Origin: CAYMAI01 sp964388445
GTDB lineage: Bacteria > 4484-113 > JAGGVC01
Length of the DNA: 64,000 bases
Assembly (NCBI GenBank): GCA_964388445.1
Contig: CAYMAI010000007.1
Coordinates: forward strand, 62,001 to 126,000
Direction: 5' to 3'
Shown here piece after piece: positions 60,501 through 64,000 of the stretch; within the stretch, counting starts at the first letter, position 1; each line of letters begins with the position of its first letter. The translations under genes were made by a program, and so were the position numbers. A model generated the notes under the pieces. That model was given only the letters and a program-made list of their open reading frames with translations. It searched no databases and was not told where the DNA came from.

Positions 60501-61105
60501 TTTGTAACGCGGTTGTGGGCGCCGTCCGGCGCTTTCGACGGGCGTTTGTGCATCGTTTCGCTGAAAGGCGTAGGAGAGAACACGACAGTCGCCACGGCGC
60601 CGTCGCCCGTAGGCATCCCTTCGTCCGGGTGAATGCGTGCAATGCCGATAGATACGATTCCCGAAAGCCAAGTGGAAGAAACCGAAATGTAGTCCTTTTT
60701 CTCTCCGAAGAAGTTCGAAATGTTCACGGATTTCGGATTCACGGATTCCTGATCGTAACGCAAATAAAGCAGACTGTGCGGAATTCCGGGACTTCCTTCG
60801 ATGGAAATCGTAACCATCACTTCGCCGTCATCGAGCACGGTTTTCTTTAGCTTGTAAAGCCTTGTAAAGTCGGCATTCGGCTGATTGGACTCGTCCACTA
60901 CGAAAAGCGAAAAGCCCTCCACGTTGACCGCCATCGAAGTGTCGAGCGCGTACGGATCGAAAGGTGGGAGCGGCTTGCCGTATTCGACGTCCCTCTCCTG
61001 ATTCCACTGGGTTATATTTTTTGCGGGCGATTTGTCGCCGCATCCCGCAAGGAAGAGCGTCGTTCCGAAGACAACAGCAACTGTCAGCCAGAAAATGATA
61101 CGCAT
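57509..61105 (-). CDS. Large secreted lipoprotein: dockerin-like module, four fibronectin-III-like domains, C-terminal repeat domain
   Basis: The product is 1,198 residues. The signal ends in LAGC (Cys22). Residues ~222-285 hold two calcium-loop motifs, DYDLSGDVGIPD and DGDGNKEIGISD, each followed by a short helix (ITPIALHYG; VTPIAQNYL), the dockerin pattern. Then come four fibronectin-III-like domains (about 375-815), each opening with PP(S/V/F)W and containing a SPPV(S/G/T)Y strand, as in PPVWDDQTGISNTEPGNG. The last ~380 residues are repeats such as YTPAIAVAPDGTMGIAYYD and YASLAFDPSGNPHIAYLDW, likely a beta-propeller. ATG 61105 follows GGAGG. It probably displays a binding head on the cell surface; no catalytic motif is seen. 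Confidence 0.86.
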   Translation of the reverse strand: MRIIFWLTVAVVFGTTLFLAGCGDKSPAKNITQWNQERDVEYGKPLPPFDPYALDTSMAVNVEGFSLFVVDESNQPNADFTRLYKLKKTVLDDGEVMVTISIEGSPGIPHSLLYLRYDQESVNPKSVNISNFFGEKKDYISVSSTWLSGIVSIGIARIHPDEGMPTGDGAVATVVFSPTPFSETMHKRPSKAPDGAHNRVTNLTASATADQKVRLRWSYVNVGDYDLSGDVGIPDITPIALHYGHSVGGGTWDAQDDVIDGDGNKEIGISDVTPIAQNYLSVMSGYRIYRAPDTGGSPIFSDPHMRSTVSPVTIGFLAPPEDKSRPQYEFIDDTVTPGAEYRYKVVAFDTGDMVEGADSNIPYVQVTLPGQDITPPSWVGPAGIIAAVAGNSVIKITFGGAVDEQSPPVGYVLYYADQPFQQTVAEEIRGISSPFYLGSDPAHNIVNGTEYYLLVRAYDAVGNETNNAFVNETGKGRATPQAGSTADLDPPVWDDSERIGIYQVESGNGQLRVSFGTATDAANPPVSYTLYYQQGNSGVFKPGAIKVDGVTSPHLITGLTNDTVYSMLITAKDNAPVPNETENLTFTLGMPSTGGSPDLTPPFWLALPGIKQVIPGDGDARVFWHFADDADSPPVSYSVYWEEDDGTPPLDFESATIAGRVMQGLSGTSAVVPALTNGVAYRFAVRAEDSATPPNSTQNMNSLVTTPDAGADTVPPVWDDQTGISNTEPGNGRVFVFWNSASDAGSPPVTYNVYWEEDTGNGPIDYISALTANPPRVATSFTGSSATIMNLTNGKDYRFSVRAQDAVGNEDSNTLSMVETPVFLGNFTLTTIDDAGDTGYTPAIAVAPDGTMGIAYYDQSNGRLKYASNADGDWTAGPVYDPSPQIHGTYASLAFDPSGNPHIAYLDWSQSGADPAGTRVLYVMNDGADWLPFEVIDEAGGDGYDKYFDAPRLAFSPAGVPYVTYTDTNTNKLVISVKPGALWTRSEPFDSGPSGARGVLRSEVVFFDAGDGDTHGVFWHHPTQGLSFAYYDESSSGYVTETITGIPLHGLHLDANVSINGNPVVAWADASAFPSSRPMYAERLGMDNWAVQQVEAAASNNGFSVSVGTIDAGGTPIGVTAWFSPQNLGARYAVDDLAGPGFQSPLTIDGSATNAGAFLSMVVNNTLYTPGKPFIAYSAPNSVAGPNALKLNLAARNN

Positions 61106-61151
61106 GGCCGCCTCCGCCAAACCAGCCGCGCGCAAACCGTGCGGCCGATAC

Positions 61152-61180
61152 ATTATAACCCAGATTGGACGCCGCCAATC
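61152..61180 (-). promoter_or_regulatory. Promoter with overlapping palindrome, large lipoprotein gene
   Basis: On the minus strand TATAAT (61152-61157). The -35 position is covered by GATTGG-ACGCCG-CCAATC (61163-61180), a palindrome with 6-base arms that could bind a dimeric regulator and block the promoter. Confidence 0.5.
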
Positions 61181-61220
61181 CCCGCGCGGTTCGATGAAGT
61201 AGGCTCGGCAGTGCGAATCG

Positions 61221-61258
61221 AAAAAAAACGGCGGCGCGAGCTTGCCCCACGCCGCCGC
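61221..61258 (-). terminator. Intrinsic terminator of the dockerin-like operon
   Basis: On the minus strand CGGCGGCG and CGCCGCCG form an 8-bp stem (61229-61257) followed by eight T. It lies about 100 bases after the stop of the gene at 61359. Confidence 0.87.
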
Positions 61259-61358
61259 TTGAGCATGAATTCGCGCGAAAATTTATCGGAATGCCTTTAG
61301 GCGCCGCTATGCAACTTGTCTTTTGTCAATCCCAAAAACGGAATTCCGAAATCTGCTG

Positions 61359-62318
61359 TTAGGCGTAGCTACCGATAACATCCGGCCCAACGCCCTTTAG
61401 CAATTCCGAATAAATCGATGGCCAGCCGTACACCGCGTCTTCAACGCTTACGCCTTCCGGAAGCTTGGCAAGAATCGCATAGAATTCGATTTCGGGCACC
61501 GTCCAATCCGTCAATACGATAAGCCTTTTTTCGGCAATAAACGCGGCAACATCTGGCGAATCGAGCGGCTTCTTGAATACAACATGGACAAGACCGTCCA
61601 CTATCCAAAACTCGTTTCCGGTTTCCGGGTCACGCATTAGCCTTAGCCGTTCGTTCCCCTGTGTTGTCTTGCCGCCCAAATCGAAGGCCTGGTTGACAAT
61701 CAAGCTGCGGTTATTTTCGGAATCGAGAATGCCGATTTTAATGTACCTGTCGGGCGGCGAATCCAGCTTGAGCGAAAAACGCGGAATACCCGGACCGGCA
61801 GAAGGTTTTTCGAACTGCCTAGTCGCGTGGACGCTCCACACCTGCATTCCGATCTCCCAACCGTAATCGATGTCCGTCGTGTACACAACGAACTGCTTCA
61901 CGTTCCGCCGATAATTGAGCGCAATCTCCGTAATATCGGGGATGCCGATTTCGCCGTCGCCGCTCGTGTCGATTAGCTTGAGGAATTCGTCGTCGCCAAC
62001 CAGTTTCCCGAAATTCTGCGCCACTACGGTAATGTCTGGAATTCCGACTTCGCCGTCCAAATCGTAATCGCCCAAAAGCGCGAAATCGAATTTCAGCGTT
62101 TGAGTATCGGCAGAATACTCGATGGTTGTCACCTTTGCGATATCGCGCGGCGGTCCGTTCGATACCCCTCGAACCCTATCGAGATTTTTCATGTGCAGTT
62201 CGGCCGTTTGAAGCGACTTAAGCTGCGCGCCGATTGCGGAAAAGTCGTCCGCACTTGCGATTGAGACGCACACTGCAAAATATAGCGCCGCAAATGCAAT
62301 CAAAATCACGTACCTCAT
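61359..62318 (-). CDS. Secreted protein with an internal dockerin-like module
   Basis: The product is 319 residues with a signal peptide ending near residue 23 (SIASADD). Two calcium-loop motifs lie at 84-95 (DYDLDGEVGIPD) and 117-128 (DTSGDGEIGIPD), with helices ITVVAQNFG and ITEIALNYR after them. This is the two-loop dockerin arrangement but placed in the first half of the protein. The rest is strand-rich and ends with a segment, LPEGVSVEDAV...W, that resembles the end of the gene at 62416. There is no lipid-attachment Cys. GAGGAGG precedes the ATG. It follows the 62416 gene by 97 bases and ends at a strong terminator. Confidence 0.82.
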   Translation of the reverse strand: MRYVILIAFAALYFAVCVSIASADDFSAIGAQLKSLQTAELHMKNLDRVRGVSNGPPRDIAKVTTIEYSADTQTLKFDFALLGDYDLDGEVGIPDITVVAQNFGKLVGDDEFLKLIDTSGDGEIGIPDITEIALNYRRNVKQFVVYTTDIDYGWEIGMQVWSVHATRQFEKPSAGPGIPRFSLKLDSPPDRYIKIGILDSENNRSLIVNQAFDLGGKTTQGNERLRLMRDPETGNEFWIVDGLVHVVFKKPLDSPDVAAFIAEKRLIVLTDWTVPEIEFYAILAKLPEGVSVEDAVYGWPSIYSELLKGVGPDVIGSYA

Positions 62319-62415
62319 TTTGAACCTCCTCTTCTACAATTCTATAAACATTATTTCAGTTAAGCAAATGACCATAATTCCAGTCAGACGCTTCATATCA
62401 GTCCTTGCATTCTAC

Positions 62416-63525
62416 TTAACTCCACCACCAGATGACCGGCGAGGGTTCGGCGGATTCCACGGCATCGGGATAAGCCGATGAGAACGTTTCAACCGCTTGT
62501 TCGACCGAAATTTCTGCCGGAAGCGATGCCCCAATCGTTACGCCGTCCGGCAAAACTCGATCGACAGTTATTCCCGACACCGAAACAAAATCTTGAGTGC
62601 GCTCATCCTCGAAAGCGTTTTTAAGAGTAACTGCGATTCTGCCTTTGTACACATCGCGATCTTTCCATTTGCCAAAGCCCGCGAAGGTTTGAACGGAGAT
62701 TTTTTCTTCGTCCGGCGTCAAAAGGTCGATTGGCCAGCTCGAAAGCGAATATCCCCACTTGTCGCGCTTTTCGACGCATACAAACCGCTTCGTACCGGCG
62801 GGCAGTTGAATTTCGTAATGCGGATTTGCGGAAAGAAGAACGTTTGCCGGAGCAAAAGCGGCGATTTCAGTCCATCCGCCGGGCGGAAACGTAACTTCGG
62901 ACGCCGCGCGCGAAAACAGAAAATCCATCGGAATAACGCCGTCGAAATCGTCCAGATACGCAACGGTCAAAACTCTCGAACCGTAGTTTTGCTTTCCGAA
63001 ATTTCGGGCGATTATCGTTACGTCCGGAACCCCGATAATCCCGTCTCCGTCGCCGTCGATCCAGGCCTCCAAATCGTCGTCGCCCTCGCCGTCCCCTACT
63101 TTTGCGCCGTAATTCAATGCGATTGGAGTGATATCCGGAATGCCGACTTCTCCGCTCAAATCGTAATCGCCAGCAAGCGTGTATCGCCAGGAAAGAACTC
63201 CGGTTTCCACATCGTATTGCAGGTCTGTTTCGCCGTATTCGGGGTTATAAAAAGATGCCGCCCGCCCGTCCCCGCCGGCATTTTCAATCTGTTTCAGTTC
63301 GGTTAAAAGCGCGTCAATCAGCATTTCGTAAACGCCTTTATCGCATCCGGAGCCTGAAATAAATGAACCTTCAAACGCCGCACGTAAACTTGAGGCTGTG
63401 TAAAAATCGCCGGAAATCCGTTGTGCATCGCCAGTAACCGCGCCGCCAGACTTCGCGGCCAAGCAGCCGGAAAAAGCAAACGCCAAAATCGGCAATGTTA
63501 CCAATACTAAAATTGCCTTTTTCAT
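62416..63525 (-). CDS. Lipoprotein with an internal dockerin-like module
   Basis: The product is 369 residues. The signal ends in FSGC (Cys21). Calcium-loop motifs are at 120-131 (DYDLSGEVGIPD) and 157-168 (DGDGDGIIGVPD), with helices ITPIALNYG and VTIIARNFG. A strand-rich domain follows and the end reads LPAEISVEQAVETFSSAYP, related to the end of the next gene. The start ATG 63525 has GGGAGAT. It overlaps by ATGA with the stop that the upstream small lipoprotein frame would have if its G tract were one base shorter, so translation of the two is probably linked. Confidence 0.85.
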   Translation of the reverse strand: MKKAILVLVTLPILAFAFSGCLAAKSGGAVTGDAQRISGDFYTASSLRAAFEGSFISGSGCDKGVYEMLIDALLTELKQIENAGGDGRAASFYNPEYGETDLQYDVETGVLSWRYTLAGDYDLSGEVGIPDITPIALNYGAKVGDGEGDDDLEAWIDGDGDGIIGVPDVTIIARNFGKQNYGSRVLTVAYLDDFDGVIPMDFLFSRAASEVTFPPGGWTEIAAFAPANVLLSANPHYEIQLPAGTKRFVCVEKRDKWGYSLSSWPIDLLTPDEEKISVQTFAGFGKWKDRDVYKGRIAVTLKNAFEDERTQDFVSVSGITVDRVLPDGVTIGASLPAEISVEQAVETFSSAYPDAVESAEPSPVIWWWS

Positions 63526-63762
63526 AAATATCTCCCAGATCTTCCGAATTTTGCGATTCCGGCAAGGATCCTTGACCGTCCCAAATCAGGCGCAGACCAT
63601 TGAATTTCTTTTATAAGCGTGTTAACTCTAGCCCTTCGGAAAAAATCTCTACCGCCTGTTTCGCTTTCACAGGCATAAAGCGCAATTGCGCACAAAACAA
63701 AAAGGGCGAGTAGAACTACCCCCCCCCCGAAGCGGGGACTTGAAAATTTTGAACTCCTTCAT
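63522..63762 (-). pseudogene. Small lipoprotein gene out of frame at a ten-G tract (phase-variable or sequencing error)
   Basis: On the minus strand GGAGG stands five bases before ATG 63762. The frame reads MKEFKIFKSPLR and then meets ten G (63719-63728). As written, it stops after about 31 residues. With nine G it continues as VVLLALFVLCAIALYAC, a full lipoprotein signal, then about 48 more residues (ESETGGRDFFRRARVNTLIK and on), and ends in TGA overlapping the ATG of the next gene as ATGA. A promoter at 63881-63908 serves it. The good ribosome site, signal peptide and overlap show a real gene. Either the tract varies in the population, or the base count is an error. Confidence 0.7.
63719..63728. 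repeat. Homopolymer of ten C (ten G on the coding strand)
   Basis: The longest homopolymer I noticed. It lies 12 codons into the small lipoprotein gene and sets its reading frame: nine gives the full protein, ten and eleven give early stops. Confidence 0.9.
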
Positions 63763-63880
63763 TTCAACCTCCGAAGACAGAATATGCACATCACGCCTTG
63801 TATGGCGTTTGCCGCCCAACTGCCAATGCGGGAATTGCCGCGACCCAAAGAAACCAACCCATGCGATTTCCCGCGTGTCA

Positions 63881-63908
63881 ATTCTACCCCTTTCAACTGC
63901 GGTGTCAA
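63881..63908 (-). promoter_or_regulatory. Sigma-70 promoter of the dockerin-like operon
   Basis: On the minus strand a consensus TTGACA (63903-63908), a 16-base spacer and TAGAAT (63881-63886). Transcription would start near 63874, giving a leader of about 110 bases before ATG 63762. Confidence 0.72.
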
Positions 63909-64000
63909 GCGTTTACGGCGGACTTTTCAACATTTTACATATGCCTAGACTTTGAAATGATGTATATATCTGTATATTACACCCAATAGGTATACATTTC

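Noticed and set aside
57509..63525. Cellulosome component reading of the dockerin-like proteins
   Set aside because: No glycoside hydrolase, carbohydrate-binding module or cohesin is visible, and the modules are internal in lipoproteins rather than at the end of enzymes.
63686..63955. 89-codon plus-strand ORF at the right end
   Set aside because: It lies opposite the small lipoprotein gene and its promoter, has no ribosome site and no sensible protein pattern.

Overview
The window reads as a chromosomal stretch of a Gram-negative bacterium, probably from an uncultured or poorly sampled lineage. The Gram-negative call rests on LpxK (lipid A), a TonB/ExbB/ExbD set, a TonB-dependent outer-membrane receptor with a terminal Phe, and many secreted lipoproteins. 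House-keeping genes (lepA, purF, pyrK, pyrE, maf, lpxK, corA and the small SRP RNA) are scattered singly among genes of unknown function. No phylum can be named from the sequence alone. I see no tRNA, rRNA, CRISPR array or insertion sequence.

Layout. 1-5.6 kb is the edge of a defence island: the 3' end of a UvrD-like helicase, a complete type I restriction subunit HsdR coupled to it by an ATGA overlap, then two small unrecognised genes and a strong terminator. 5.6-6.3 kb has no convincing gene but holds a chain of perfect inverted repeats. 6.3-12.4 kb (minus strand) carries a secreted VOC-fold protein, a two-gene lipoprotein operon (degenerate phospholipase D and an NHL-propeller protein) and an RmlD-like reductase. 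The 4.5S/SRP RNA gene sits at 12.4 kb. 12.7-34 kb is mixed metabolism: SDR, ALDH7, LpxK, butyrate kinase, LepA, an apparent ALDH pseudoenzyme, hydrolase, GNAT, MFS, a zinc-binding lipoprotein, PurF, amidohydrolase and CorA. 34-45 kb has a propeller protein, a copper-type P-ATPase, PyrK/PyrE, an SGNH+MBOAT O-acylation pair, a PQQ-type propeller and a patatin. 45-51 kb holds a pentapeptide-repeat protein, Maf, TerC, a TPR protein and small proteins. 52-57 kb is a self-contained outer-membrane uptake operon (lipoprotein, receptor, ExbB, ExbD, TonB). 57.5-64 kb is a family of secreted proteins with internal dockerin-like calcium-loop pairs, headed by a short lipoprotein gene broken at a run of ten G.

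Two features recur across the window. First, about nine genes have a -10-like hexamer 5-7 nt before a GTG or ATG start and no Shine-Dalgarno sequence, which suggests leaderless transcripts next to ordinary Shine-Dalgarno genes. Second, several proteins keep a fold but lack the family's catalytic residues (ALDH-like at 20.8 kb, PLD-like at 9.4 kb, and the patatin oxyanion loop at 45 kb).

The strongest candidates for something new are the ten-G tract that would act as an on/off switch for a lipoprotein coupled to the dockerin-like proteins, the dockerin-like lipoprotein cluster itself, and the leaderless promoter class.
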